Of a stretch of DNA of 64,000 nt, positions 25,341 to 33,862 are shown in pieces (the first letter of the stretch is position 1; each line of letters starts with the position of its first letter). Source of the stretch: Bog-756 sp963845485. GTDB lineage: Bacteria > Actinomycetota > Acidimicrobiia > Acidimicrobiales > RAAP-2. Under the pieces are notes generated by a model. The model was not told the DNA's origin. It saw nothing but the letters and a program-made list of their open reading frames with translations, and did no database searches. The stretch lies in the NCBI GenBank assembly GCA_963845485.1, contig CAWJSI010000013.1:186001-250000 (forward strand), given 5' to 3'. A program made the translations under genes and the position numbers.

Positions 25341-25493
25341 TCAGGCGTCTGCTTGAACCCCGAGTAGCTCGCCGATCACGGCATCGGCATTCGCTTCGTC
25401 GGAGGCCCGGAGGGCGGCCAACTCATCAAAGCTCAGCTGCCGGGGAGGGGAGTGCGTCGGTTCCTTTGCCTTGATCACCCGTTCAGGCGGCAT
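25341..25493 (-). CDS. Small ORF, 50 aa, unknown
   Basis: ATG 25493 to TGA 25341. It reads MPPERVIKAKEPTHSPPRQL, then SFDELAALRASDEANADAVI, GELLGVQADA. The Asp/Glu/Ala/Leu-rich helical half looks protein-like and uses GC-rich third positions, but there is no ribosome site. It could be a real small protein or the tail of a decayed gene. Confidence 0.3.
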   Translation of the reverse strand: MPPERVIKAKEPTHSPPRQLSFDELAALRASDEANADAVIGELLGVQADA

Positions 25494-25891
25494 ACGCCGA
25501 TCGATACCCGGTTGCCCACCCGACCAAACCGCAATGTGGACTGGATGTTGAGGTGCGAGAAGCGGGACCGGGATGTGCCCTTAACGCCACGATGTGCACG
25601 AGGGGATACCCAATCCCTTGGTCCCGAAATGGACCAAGGGATTGGGGGTCGTCCGTACGACGACATTGTCTTCGATTCTCGAGGACCCCACATCCACAAC
25701 GAGAATCGTGTGGTTTCGGTGGGGACTTGGTGTTGCCTATCACTACGGCTCTGCGCGAAGGCTCGGCTACTTCGGTCGTTCGACCGTCATATGCACCCAT
25801 GACCCAGTCACTTGCTGGCCTGAGTCAGAGAGCAGTGACCGACCAGGGAGTAAGCGAACTCCTCCTTTGGTGTTCACTCCTCACGAGATGT
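25494..25891. other. Non-coding stretch with perfect inverted repeat
   Basis: About 400 bases with lower GC than the surroundings and no credible gene on either strand; possible ORFs have no ribosome site and no protein-like composition. It contains the inverted repeat at 25609-25646. Confidence 0.5.
25609..25646. repeat. Perfect 16-bp inverted repeat, 6-base loop
   Basis: CCCAATCCCTTGGTCC (25609-25624), loop CGAAAT, then GGACCAAGGGATTGGG (25631-25646). All 16 pairs match. No T-run follows in either direction, so it is not a standard terminator. Confidence 0.9.
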
Positions 25892-26509
25892 TCAGAACGT
25901 GTTGACTCCCAAGGCGATGTCGAAGCCGGCGCCGCTGCGTGCCACGCCCACTAGGAGAATGCCGGCCCATTCGAGTACGTAAGTCATGTCGAGCCCTCCT
26001 GTGTCGAGGGGCCGCATGTCCATACTCTCCAGAAACGCAGCGACAGTTGCTTTTGCCTCGGCACCGTCGCTGGCGAAGAACGCATCCACGGGTTCGCCTT
26101 TGGCAAGAACACCCTGAAGGATCGTATTGAACGCCTTCACGACGTGTGTTCCCTCGGGGGCAGCGGCGGCGATTCGCTGAGACATCGAGTTGCCCGCGGT
26201 AGTCACGAGTCCGGTGGCGTCGTCGTTGAACGGGTTGGTGATGTCGACGAGGATCTTTCCTGCCAGCGCATCGCCGTAGTGCGCGACCACCTCCACTGCG
26301 CCGGCGTACAGGACCGCGATGATGACGATGTCACCCGCCGGCCTTGCCCCGTACGTGCCGACGGTGGCTCCGCTCCCGATCTGTTCGGCAAGCGCCTGGG
26401 CCTTGGCGGTGTTGCGGCTCATGATCTCGATGCTGTGGCCATGTTTTGCCGCCCGGACGGCAATCGTGGTGGCCATGTTGCCCGAGCCGATGACGCTGAT
26501 GGTGGACAT
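25892..26509 (-). CDS. NADPH-dependent F420 reductase-like protein
   Basis: 205 residues. A Rossmann domain with MSTISVIGSGNMATTIAVRA (GxGxxA), SRNTAKAQALAEQIG, GDIVIIAVLYAGAVEVVAHY, KILVDITNPFNDDATGLVTT and HVVKAFNTILQGVL. This is the architecture of NADP/F420 oxidoreductases (FNO-like), although many such homologues act on unknown substrates. AAAGGAG is 9 bases before the ATG. It follows the SDR gene at 26.6 kb and is probably controlled by the divergent TetR. Lower GC than the chromosome around it. Confidence 0.82.
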   Translation of the reverse strand: MSTISVIGSGNMATTIAVRAAKHGHSIEIMSRNTAKAQALAEQIGSGATVGTYGARPAGDIVIIAVLYAGAVEVVAHYGDALAGKILVDITNPFNDDATGLVTTAGNSMSQRIAAAAPEGTHVVKAFNTILQGVLAKGEPVDAFFASDGAEAKATVAAFLESMDMRPLDTGGLDMTYVLEWAGILLVGVARSGAGFDIALGVNTF

Positions 26510-26608
26510 GACGCGTGCTCCTTTGTGGTGTTTGGACTGGTTGGTCGTGAGGGTCCTGGTGGCGTGATGGCCCGGCGTGTCAATGGTTCGCCCACGTCGG
26601 CGGTGTGC

Positions 26609-27343
26609 TCAAATCACTGTGGCGCCGCCGTCGGCAACCAGTTCCATGCCGTTGACATAGCTCGAGTCGTCCGAGGCGAGGAACAACGCGACTGAAGCGA
26701 TCTCCTCCGGGCGGCCCATCTCTCGCCGCGGGATCACGGACTCGAACTGGGCTTTCATCTCCTCATCCATCACCTCTTCCATCAGTGGTGTGGCAACCTG
26801 GCCGGGAGTCAGCACGTTCACCCGGATCTTCCTGTCCCTGAGCTCGGAAACCCACACTCGTGCGTAGGCGGGCAGCACGGCTTTACTCGCTGCATAAACA
26901 CTCCAGTCTGGATAACCCCTTAGCGAAGCGTTCGACCCGGTCATGAAGATCGAGCCTCCGTCGTTGAACAGCGGCAGCGCCTTTTGGACCGTGAACAGCG
27001 TGCCGCGCGCGTTCACCGAGAACGCGGCATCGAACTGCTCCTCGGTGATCTCGCCGAGCATGCCCTGCTCGCCCGTCCCGGCACTTGCCCACAAGACGTC
27101 GACCGTGCCCTTCTCCTGCCTGACCGTCTCGAACAGTCGGTCCAGATCGTTGAGGTCGGCCGAATCGGCCTGCACGCCGGTCACGTTCCGGCCGATCAGC
27201 TCGACGGCTTCGTCGAGTACGTCCTTCCGTCGGCCCGAAATGAAGACATGAGCTCCTTCGTCTACGAACAACTTGGCACCAGCCAACGCCATACCGCTTG
27301 TCCCGCCGGTGATCACTGCCACCTTGCCGTCGAGCTTTCCCAT
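26609..27343 (-). CDS. SDR family oxidoreductase
   Basis: 244 residues from ATG 27343 (GGAG 5 bases upstream); a longer in-frame ORF begins at 27379 inside the operator region. Classical SDR layout: VAVITGGTSGMALAGAKLFV, with the last Gly of the TGxxxGxG motif replaced (GMA), WASAGTGEQGML (NxG-like position reads SAG), SIFMTGSNASLRGYP, YAASKAVLPAYARV (Tyr-x3-Lys) and ELVADGGATVI at the end. Substrate unknown. It heads a leftward operon with the F420-reductase-like gene, divergent from TetR. Confidence 0.88.
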   Translation of the reverse strand: MGKLDGKVAVITGGTSGMALAGAKLFVDEGAHVFISGRRKDVLDEAVELIGRNVTGVQADSADLNDLDRLFETVRQEKGTVDVLWASAGTGEQGMLGEITEEQFDAAFSVNARGTLFTVQKALPLFNDGGSIFMTGSNASLRGYPDWSVYAASKAVLPAYARVWVSELRDRKIRVNVLTPGQVATPLMEEVMDEEMKAQFESVIPRREMGRPEEIASVALFLASDDSSYVNGMELVADGGATVI

Positions 27344-27368
27344 GAGCACTCCGTTCACCACTGTCGAT

Positions 27369-27431
27369 GTTATGTACACCGATCTGATTGGTTAAGGTAC
27401 CACGGGAAGGAGGTTATGTACACTGATTGGT
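27369..27431. promoter_or_regulatory. Direct-repeat operator between SDR and TetR genes
   Basis: GTTATGTACACCGAT (27369-27383) recurs with one change as GTTATGTACACTGAT (27413-27427), 44 bp apart. TGATTGGT also occurs twice (27385-27392, 27424-27431). This is the likely binding site of the adjacent TetR. Confidence 0.6.
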
Positions 27432-27443
27432 ACTCACCTACGC

Positions 27444-27449
27444 TACGCT
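27444..27449 (+). promoter_or_regulatory. Putative -10 element of the TetR gene
   Basis: TACGCT, 6 bases before ATG 27456, just after the direct-repeat operator; a leaderless, autoregulated arrangement. Confidence 0.4.
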
Positions 27450-27455
27450 GGGCCT

Positions 27456-28055
27456 ATGACGGAGTTGGAGAAAGGGCCACGAGGGCTGCGCCGTGGCAGG
27501 GGGGCACGAGAGCGCATCATGAGCGCTTCCCAACAGCTGTTTCGTGATCAGGGCATCAACCGCACCGGCATCGACCAGATCTGCGCGGTGGCCGAGGTGT
27601 CCAAGCGCACGCTTTACCAGCACTTCACCGGCAAGGACGAGCTGATCGCCGAATGCCTACGCCGATTCGACCCCGACATCCTTCCCGATGTGTTCGACCG
27701 CACCGACATCGCCCCCCGCGAACGACTTCTCGCCGCCTTCGACGTCAACGCTCCTCTGTGCCCGTTCATCGCCGCGGCTGTCGAAATCCCCGACCCGGGC
27801 CACCCCGCACGTGTGGAGGCCCGCGACTACAAGAAGGCCTTTGCCGCACGGCTCACTGATACGGCCCGCGAGGCTGGCGCCACCAACCCCGAACAGCTCG
27901 GTGAACAACTGGCGTTGCTGCTGGATGGTGCCTCGGCCCGCAGCCGAGTCCTCAACACCGAGACCCTCGCGACCGCCGCCGCCGTCGCCGCCGTCCTCGT
28001 CGACGAAGCTATCCCCGCGCCAGTACAAGCGCCAGGCGCCGACGAAAACCTCTGA
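27456..28055 (+). CDS. TetR/AcrR-family regulator
   Basis: 199 residues. The N-terminal HTH domain reads ARERIMSASQQLFRDQGINR, TGIDQICAVAEVSKRTLYQH and FTGKDELIAECLRRF. The C-terminal ligand domain (about 75-185) has LLAAFDVNAPLCPFIAAAVE, typical of the group whose members sit next to SDR genes. It probably represses itself and the divergent SDR / F420-reductase-like operon through the direct repeats between them. The inducer is unknown. Confidence 0.9.
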   Translation: MTELEKGPRGLRRGRGARERIMSASQQLFRDQGINRTGIDQICAVAEVSKRTLYQHFTGKDELIAECLRRFDPDILPDVFDRTDIAPRERLLAAFDVNAPLCPFIAAAVEIPDPGHPARVEARDYKKAFAARLTDTAREAGATNPEQLGEQLALLLDGASARSRVLNTETLATAAAVAAVLVDEAIPAPVQAPGADENL

Positions 28056-28328
28056 GCCACAACCGGGCGGCGCCGGATGCGGCAACAGGTCCAGCCGAAG
28101 TTTACGGCCGGCGGGTCGGTGATCTCGACGGTGATCGCGATGCCCTGCCCTGTCCGTCCCCGAACCCACCACGACGGGCACGCCCCGACGAATGGTATTG
28201 CGCAGATGACGTGCTGTTGGCCGAGCTGGTGCGCCACGATCAGGCCGTGGCGTCCTTGCCGACCCTGGCCGGGCCCACCCCGACGGCGTCACGGGTCGAC
28301 GAGAACTCTTTTGACCTGCGATTTCGAG

Positions 28329-28402
28329 TGGAGGCGATGGGACTCGAACCCACGAACCTCTTGACTGCCAGTCAAGCGCTCTACCAGCTGAGCTACGCCC
28401 CC
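28329..28402 (-). tRNA. tRNA-Ala (anticodon GGC)
   Basis: On the minus strand it begins GGGGGCGTAGCTCAGCTGGT. The anticodon arm is CTTGA-CTGGCAG-TCAAG with GGC at the anticodon. The acceptor stem GGGGGCG / CGCCTCC contains the G3:U70 wobble that marks alanine tRNA, followed by discriminator A. D-arm GCTC/GAGC and T-loop TTCGAGT are present. CCA is not encoded. Confidence 0.95.
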
Positions 28403-28403
28403 G

Positions 28404-28781
28404 AGGGTTGAGTCAGGTTAGCAGCAGGCGGACGGGCACCTGGATCCGATCAGCCGGGTGGTGCGGACGGCTCTCGAGCGTGTCCGCTACCGTTTGGGCT
28501 TCTGGCCGAGCAGCCTGAGGAAGTACGAACCTGCCCGCCCGGGCTTCCCGGCATGGTGGCCTGCTGAGCTGTGGCCAGATCGCCCGAACGAACCGCCGCT
28601 GAAGCCTTCCGCCCGATTCGGCTCCTCGTACTTCGGCACTTTTTTCATCCGGTGCCTCTGCTTGCGGGGCTTACTTCCTTCGGATCCCATCGGGCCATCA
28701 TGGTCCACGAACGGGTGAGCAGTGAGCTCCCGGTCCACACCATCGGCGACCCGCCTATGGACTGGACCGAAATGCGTCCCC
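28404..28781. other. Gene-poor stretch next to tRNA-Ala
   Basis: 378 bases of mixed composition upstream of tRNA-Ala. The only candidate gene is the small basic ORF on the minus strand. The tRNA promoter should lie just right of 28402. No integrase or attachment repeat is visible. Confidence 0.4.
28487..28690 (-). CDS. Small basic ORF, 67 aa, unknown
   Basis: It reads MGSEGSKPRKQRHRMKKVPK, then YEEPNRAEGFSGGSFGRSGH and ends AGSYFLRLLGQKPKR. A second start (ATG 28648) has AGAGG upstream. Many Lys/Arg and Gly residues and mostly G/C third positions hint at a real small basic protein, but there is no recognised family. The AAAAAAG run at the internal start is unusual for this genome. Uncertain. 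Confidence 0.3.
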   Translation of the reverse strand: MGSEGSKPRKQRHRMKKVPKYEEPNRAEGFSGGSFGRSGHSSAGHHAGKPGRAGSYFLRLLGQKPKR

Positions 28782-29120
28782 TCAGGTGGCTGGGTATCTC
28801 ATCAACTCAAGCCGCTGGTGAAGCAGCGTGCACCAGGTGGCTTGGACCTCGTCTCCGATCTCGTCATAGTGCCGGGCGACTGACTCGACGCTACGGAGCG
28901 CCTCCACGAACGGTTCGCTTCGTCCCGTCGGGGTGATAACCACCATGCCGTCGTATCGGGCGAGAATGCTCTCGGCCGCCTGAGCAACAACATTGAGGGC
29001 GTCGGTGGTGGCACCAACAGCACTGAGTTGGGCACATTCGAAAGCCAGGTGGCGGTCCTCTGCTATGCCAGTCGCATAGGTGGCAGGGGCCGGACTCCTC
29101 GTGACCGAACTCAATCTCAT
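28782..29120 (-). CDS. Hypothetical protein, 112 aa
   Basis: From ATG 29120; longer in-frame starts exist to 29243. It reads MRLSSVTRSPAPATYATGIA, then AFECAQLSAVGATTDALNVV, ESILARYDGMVVITPTGRSE, and ends with a helical stretch (FVEALRSVESVARHYDEIGD, ATWCTLLHQRLELMRYP). Composition is protein-like with a mixed alpha/beta pattern. No family is recognised and the start is uncertain. It diverges from the 193-aa orphan. Confidence 0.5.
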   Translation of the reverse strand: MRLSSVTRSPAPATYATGIAEDRHLAFECAQLSAVGATTDALNVVAQAAESILARYDGMVVITPTGRSEPFVEALRSVESVARHYDEIGDEVQATWCTLLHQRLELMRYPAT

Positions 29121-29358
29121 TTCGCCGAACACGGCGTCACCTCGTCTCACGCCCCTCGCGAGCACTACGTGTGTTATCGACCGGCCGAGACACAGCCTTG
29201 AGCCTGGTCGGCACGGTGCGATAGCGGCTGATCGCTGGGCCACCTCTGAAGGTGACGAGTGGCTACTGAGGAACGCATCTCTGAGTAGGGCCTACGCCTC
29301 ATCCAAACGAAACCGTCGGCAGCGAGCTGGGGGTTCGATCCCCATTAGGCTTCGCCTG

Positions 29359-29940
29359 ATGACGCGGCGAACAAAGAAGGTGGTCGACCTCCGGGCCACA
29401 CTGCTTTCGGGAGTGCCCGAACACGCCAAAGATCTCTTCGCCATCTTGGAGATGAGGTCACTCACTCCCGAGTACTTTCAGCGATTCAGCGCCTCGAGTC
29501 ACAGCATCGGATTCGGCGAGGCGCCCTCGTGGATGTTCGCCCTGCTCCATGACACGGCTGGTTCCACCGGCTCGGCTGTGGAAGACCCTGGAGTGCTCTT
29601 GCCCGTTCTCCTGGTGGCGTCTGATCACGGTGCCGCGGTTCTGAACGAGGAGTCTGCCGAGGTACTTTGGCGCACCTCGTGGGATCGCACCTGTCGAATC
29701 GATCTCCAGGCGTTCGACTCGGGCGAGTACCAGGTGCTGGCCCTCTCATACTTCATCGGTCTCGAGTCTGTGTCGGTTCGATTCCCCGATGCATCGTCAG
29801 ATCCGCTTCGATCTGAGGAGATCGGGATTCTGTACTTCTACACTCACGCCAATCCCTCCGGGTTCGAAGCGATCGACCGGTACTGGAAAGCGGAGCACAT
29901 CTCCCAGGAGCGACACCAGCTGCCTGATCTCCTGACGTAA
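29359..29940 (+). CDS. Hypothetical protein, 193 aa
   Basis: From ATG 29359; an upstream extension in frame to 29080 has no protein-like character. It begins MTRRTKKVVDLRATLLSGVP, then EHAKDLFAILEMRSLTPEYF, and has a beta-rich second half (PGVLLPVLLVASDHGAAVLN, WDRTCRIDLQAFDSGEYQVL, LESVSVRFPDASSD, EIGILYFYTHANPSGFEAID). The strand pattern is reminiscent of a PH-like barrel, but this is only an impression. No ribosome site stands out. Function unknown. Confidence 0.55.
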   Translation: MTRRTKKVVDLRATLLSGVPEHAKDLFAILEMRSLTPEYFQRFSASSHSIGFGEAPSWMFALLHDTAGSTGSAVEDPGVLLPVLLVASDHGAAVLNEESAEVLWRTSWDRTCRIDLQAFDSGEYQVLALSYFIGLESVSVRFPDASSDPLRSEEIGILYFYTHANPSGFEAIDRYWKAEHISQERHQLPDLLT

Positions 29941-30129
29941 CCGCGCCCGGGGCCGGGCTGCGGCCTGCCGATACATCCGCACCCCGGCTCACTACGATCT
30001 TGGCCAGGGGCAGGAAGAGCGGTTGATAAGCCGTCGGACCGGAATCATGCGGTCAACGGTGGAACCGCCAGCCGGCCGACGAAGCGCCGCCGTGGGCGGA
30101 CCGCGACCGCACAGAAGGGGCACCTCGAA

Positions 30130-31287
30130 GTGAGCGACCTAGTCAGGCATGAGACCCACCTACCCGACCCTCTTTCCGAACCACCAGGCCAGGCCCTCGA
30201 GTCCCGCCCGGAGGCCTCGCTCGTGACGGCCGAGGTGACCCGATCGGCCCACGATGGCTTGGAGCGACAGGGCAGGCTGCCTGGACGGCTGGCCATCGCC
30301 GTGATCGCCGCCTCGCTGGTCGCCGCGGTGGCGGTGGGAGCCGCCGCGTTCAGTGGAGGCTCGTCCGCCTCAGGCGCGTCCTCCGCTGCGACGTCGAACG
30401 CCGTCCCCGGACCGGGTGGGGCACGGGGAAGCTTGGCTGCCTCGGCTTCGCACTCGGCTTCGGCTTCGAGCGTGGCCTTCAGCGTGTCGGCCACCGCCAC
30501 GACGCCGTCGACGACCTCCACCGTCGTCACGGGCACCGGCGCGGTCGATCTTGCCAAAGGCGTGGGGCAGATCACCGCCTCCGTTCCCGCGCTCGCCTCG
30601 TTGACCGGAGTTACCGGATCGCAAGGCTCGCTCGAAATCGTCTCGGACGGCACGAACCTGTACGTGAATGCTCCGGCGCTGTCCCCACTAACCGGAGGAA
30701 AGAGCTGGATCGAGACATCGGCCTCTAGCCTGTCGTCGCTGATGGGGTCCACCAGCGACTCGCTTCCTCTGTCGACCTTGACCGATCCGTCGGGCCTGCT
30801 GGGCATGCTTGGATCCTTGGGTAGTCCGGTCACCACGGTCGGGCCGGTGCAGCTGCACGGTGAATCGACCACCGAATACCGCACCACACTCTCAGTCGCC
30901 GACATCGTGTCGAACGAGGCCCAGGGTGCCGCCGGGTCGGGCGGTTCCGGGGACCTCGGCAAGGCCCTCCAACAGCTGGGGGTACCCGAAGTGCCGGTGA
31001 CGGTGTGGGTGGGCTCGGACGGCTTGATCCGCCAACTCTCGGTGGATGTCGCCTTGAGTCACGCCTCTCTCACCGGTGTGCTCGGAACCCTCGCCTCGGG
31101 CTCGGGCAGTACCGGCAGCGGGGCCACACTGAATCTCACCGTGGGGCTGTCCCACTATGGCCAGCCGGTCTCGGTCACCGTGCCACCGGCCTCCGCCGTC
31201 ACCAATCTCAGCGACCTCGGATCGTCATTGAAGGGAATGGCTTCCAAGCTCGGCGGCACACTGTCCGCCCTCGCCTCGCACGTCTGA
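30130..31287 (+). CDS. Membrane-anchored LppX/LolA-like protein
   Basis: 385 residues from GTG 30130. A cytoplasmic N-terminus (1-52), one membrane helix (about 53-76, LAIAVIAASLVAAVAVGAAA) and a Ser/Ala/Thr-rich linker (about 76-135) lead to an extracellular domain. That domain has SLEIVSDGTNLYVNAPALSP, GGKSWIETSASSLSSLMG, VQLHGESTTEYRTTLSVADI and VPVTVWVGSDGLIRQLSVDV, the strand pattern of LppX/LprG-like half-barrels that carry lipids. There is no lipobox Cys; a membrane helix replaces it. It may transfer or sense lipids at the envelope, which is inference. It precedes leuS by 58 bases. Confidence 0.65.
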   Translation: MSDLVRHETHLPDPLSEPPGQALESRPEASLVTAEVTRSAHDGLERQGRLPGRLAIAVIAASLVAAVAVGAAAFSGGSSASGASSAATSNAVPGPGGARGSLAASASHSASASSVAFSVSATATTPSTTSTVVTGTGAVDLAKGVGQITASVPALASLTGVTGSQGSLEIVSDGTNLYVNAPALSPLTGGKSWIETSASSLSSLMGSTSDSLPLSTLTDPSGLLGMLGSLGSPVTTVGPVQLHGESTTEYRTTLSVADIVSNEAQGAAGSGGSGDLGKALQQLGVPEVPVTVWVGSDGLIRQLSVDVALSHASLTGVLGTLASGSGSTGSGATLNLTVGLSHYGQPVSVTVPPASAVTNLSDLGSSLKGMASKLGGTLSALASHV

Positions 31288-31331
31288 AGGACCCCGGGTC
31301 CGGAGAAACCGGGCCAGGGGCCACCCACCGG

Positions 31332-31337
31332 TACGAT
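31332..31337 (+). promoter_or_regulatory. Putative -10 element of leaderless leuS
   Basis: TACGAT, 8 bases before the leuS ATG. No Shine-Dalgarno sequence and no T-box is seen. Confidence 0.45.
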
Positions 31338-31345
31338 CGTGACCC

Positions 31346-33847
31346 ATGGCACGGGCCTACGACGTCATCGAGGTGGAGAAGAAGTGGCAACGGCTCTGGG
31401 CCGAGGAGGGTACCTACGAGGTCGACGCCAACGATCCCAGGCCACCGTGGTACGTGCTCACCATGTACCCCTATCCGTCCGGTCCCGCCCACATGGGCCA
31501 CGTGCGGAACTACACCTTCGGTGATCTGTTGGTCCGGCACCGCACCATGCTCGGCTACGCCGTGCTGTCTCCATTCGGATTCGACTCGTTCGGGTTGCCG
31601 GCGGAGAACGCCGCCATCAGGACGGGTACCCACCCCCGGATCTTCACCGACGCCAGGATCGACGAGCTAAAGGAGTCGATCACGTCACTCGGCGCGGTCT
31701 ACGACTGGCGCCGGGAGATCCGGAGCCACGACCCCGAGTACATCAAGTGGAACCAGGTCATCTTCCAGAAACTCCTGGCCGGCGATCTGGCCTACCGGGC
31801 CAATGCCCCGGTCAACTGGTGCCCCGGCTGTCAGACCGTGCTCGCCAACGAACAGGTGCTGGCCGACGGCACCTGTGAGCGGTCGGGCGATCTGGTCGAG
31901 AAGCGTGACCTCGAACAGTGGTTCTTCCGAATCACTCGTTACGCCGACGAGCTCCTGGCCTGCTTGGACGACCTGGACTGGCCCGAGCGGGTCAAGACCA
32001 TGCAGCGCAACTGGATCGGTCGGTCCGACGGGGCGGAGTTCGACCTCGTCGTCGAGGGACGGGACGGTACTGATGGCCGCGCTCGCGTGGCCCTGCGCGT
32101 ATTCACCACCCGACCGGACACCTCGTTCGGGATGACCTACGCGGTGCTGGCGCCCGAGCACCCCATGGTCGACGAGTTGACCACCCCGGAGCATCGCGCC
32201 GAGGTCGAGGGACTCCGGACGCGGGCGGCATCGAGCACCGACGTCGAGCGGATGTCCGAGAGCGGGGCCCTGAGCCTGGCCAAACGGGGTGCGTTCACCG
32301 GCACGTCGGTGATCAATCCCTTTACCGGAACCGCGGTACCGGTTTACGTGGCCGACTACGTCCTCATGGGTTATGGAACCGGGGCCATCATGGCCGTGCC
32401 GGCCGAGGACACCCGGGACTGGGACTTTGCCGAAGCCTACGGACTACCCATCGTGCGCACGGTGCAGCCTCCTCCCGGGTGGGACGATCCCGACGGCCCC
32501 GGTGGTGGCGCCTACACCGGCACCGGCGAGAAGATCAACAGCGCCTGGCTGGACGGGATGGACATTCCGACGGCCAAGGCCAGGGCCATCGACTGGCTGG
32601 AGGCCGAGGGTATCGGCGAGCGCACCGTCAACTACCGCCTCCGAGACTGGCTGGTGTCCCGCCAGAGGTTTTGGGGCTGCCCTATCCCGATCGTCTACTG
32701 CCCCGACCATGGCATCGTCCCGGTTCCGGCCGATCAGCTACCCGTGCTGGCCCCCGACGATGTCGAGTTCCTGCCCACCGGTGAGTCACCCCTCGCCACC
32801 AATCTCGAGTTCTTGAACACGACCTGCCCGATCTGCGGTGGCCCGGCCACCCGCGAGACCGACACCATGGACACCTTCGTCGACTCGTCCTGGTACTTCC
32901 TGCGCTTCACGGATCCGTGGACTGCGGACCTCCCCTTCGACCCGGAGATCGCCCGCCACTGGATGCCGGTAGATCAGTACATCGGCGGCATCGAGCATGC
33001 AATCTTGCACTTGCTCTACGCCCGGTTCTACACCAAAGCACTCGTCGACCTGGGCGTGGCTCCCGAGGGTATGCGCGAGCCCTTCGCCCGTCTGTTCACC
33101 CAGGGCATGATCCGGATGGACGGCAAGAAGATGTCCAAGTCCAAGGGCAATCTGGTGGCGCCCTCCGCCTACCTGACCGGCGTGGGCGCCGACGCCCTGC
33201 GGCTGTTCCATCTCTTCGTGGCACCGCCGGCCGATGACGTCGACTGGTCGGCACAGACCGACAGCGTGATCGACGGATGCGGGCGCTACCTGGACCGGGT
33301 CTGGCGTCTGGCCGTTCCGGCCGAGGACGAGGCGCCCACGCTCCGTGTCGGACCGACCACCGATGCCGACCTGGCGATCCGTCGAGCCACTCACCGATTG
33401 ATCGACCGGGTGAGTAGGGATTACGAACGCTGGTCGTACAACACCGCCGTGGCTGCTTGCATGGAGTTCGTCAACCTCCTCCAGGCCTATGTTCGCGGGG
33501 ACGCCCACGCCGAGGTCGTGGACGAGGCGGTGGACACGCTGCTACTTCTGCTGGCGCCGATGACCCCGCACCTCGCCGCCGAGGCGTGGGAGCGCCGTCA
33601 CGGCGACCACGTCCACGCCCACCCCTGGCCGGTAGCCGACCCGGAGCTCGCCGCTGAGGATCGGACCACGATGGTCGTCCAGATCAACGGGAAGGTCCGC
33701 GACCGGATCGAGGTGGCACCGGACATATCGGAAGACGATGCCGAGGCACTGGCGCTGGCCTCGTCGGCGGTGGTCGAGGCCCTGGGCGGAAGTGATCCGC
33801 GTCGGGTCATCGTTCGTCCGCCGAAGCTCGTCAACATCGTGGCCTGA
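31346..33847 (+). CDS. leuS: Leucine-tRNA ligase
   Basis: 833 residues. Class I synthetase charging tRNA-Leu. The HIGH motif is PAHMGH (47-52) within YPYPSGPAHMGHVRNYTFGD. The CP1 editing domain is present (FTTRPDTSFGMTYAVLAPEH, then VADYVLMGYGTGAIMAVPAE with the conserved Asp in EDTRDWDFA). DTMDTFVDSSWYFLRF and GGIEHAILHLLYARF are LeuS blocks, and KMSKS is at about 595-599. Length is near the usual 800-860. Convergent with the LLM oxidoreductase gene. Confidence 0.98.
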   Translation: MARAYDVIEVEKKWQRLWAEEGTYEVDANDPRPPWYVLTMYPYPSGPAHMGHVRNYTFGDLLVRHRTMLGYAVLSPFGFDSFGLPAENAAIRTGTHPRIFTDARIDELKESITSLGAVYDWRREIRSHDPEYIKWNQVIFQKLLAGDLAYRANAPVNWCPGCQTVLANEQVLADGTCERSGDLVEKRDLEQWFFRITRYADELLACLDDLDWPERVKTMQRNWIGRSDGAEFDLVVEGRDGTDGRARVALRVFTTRPDTSFGMTYAVLAPEHPMVDELTTPEHRAEVEGLRTRAASSTDVERMSESGALSLAKRGAFTGTSVINPFTGTAVPVYVADYVLMGYGTGAIMAVPAEDTRDWDFAEAYGLPIVRTVQPPPGWDDPDGPGGGAYTGTGEKINSAWLDGMDIPTAKARAIDWLEAEGIGERTVNYRLRDWLVSRQRFWGCPIPIVYCPDHGIVPVPADQLPVLAPDDVEFLPTGESPLATNLEFLNTTCPICGGPATRETDTMDTFVDSSWYFLRFTDPWTADLPFDPEIARHWMPVDQYIGGIEHAILHLLYARFYTKALVDLGVAPEGMREPFARLFTQGMIRMDGKKMSKSKGNLVAPSAYLTGVGADALRLFHLFVAPPADDVDWSAQTDSVIDGCGRYLDRVWRLAVPAEDEAPTLRVGPTTDADLAIRRATHRLIDRVSRDYERWSYNTAVAACMEFVNLLQAYVRGDAHAEVVDEAVDTLLLLLAPMTPHLAAEAWERRHGDHVHAHPWPVADPELAAEDRTTMVVQINGKVRDRIEVAPDISEDDAEALALASSAVVEALGGSDPRRVIVRPPKLVNIVA

Positions 33848-33862
33848 ACCCCGACGTTACGG

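Noticed and set aside
28056..28328. Possible gene between TetR and tRNA-Ala.
   Set aside because: Open frames on both strands lack a ribosome site, family motifs and consistent codon use. I see nothing I can support.
28211..28411. Short ORF covering the tRNA-Ala gene, ending in LYQLSYAPEG.
   Set aside because: That sequence is the well-known false translation of a tRNA antisense strand.
29330..29357. tRNA T-arm-like sequence GGGGGTTCGATCCCC followed by ATTAGGC.
   Set aside because: No matching acceptor 5' strand, D-arm or anticodon arm is found in the 80 bases before it. It is at most a decayed fragment.
31288..31345. T-box leader for leuS.
   Set aside because: The gap is only 58 bases and holds a -10 hexamer 8 bases before the ATG, with no T-box sequence.
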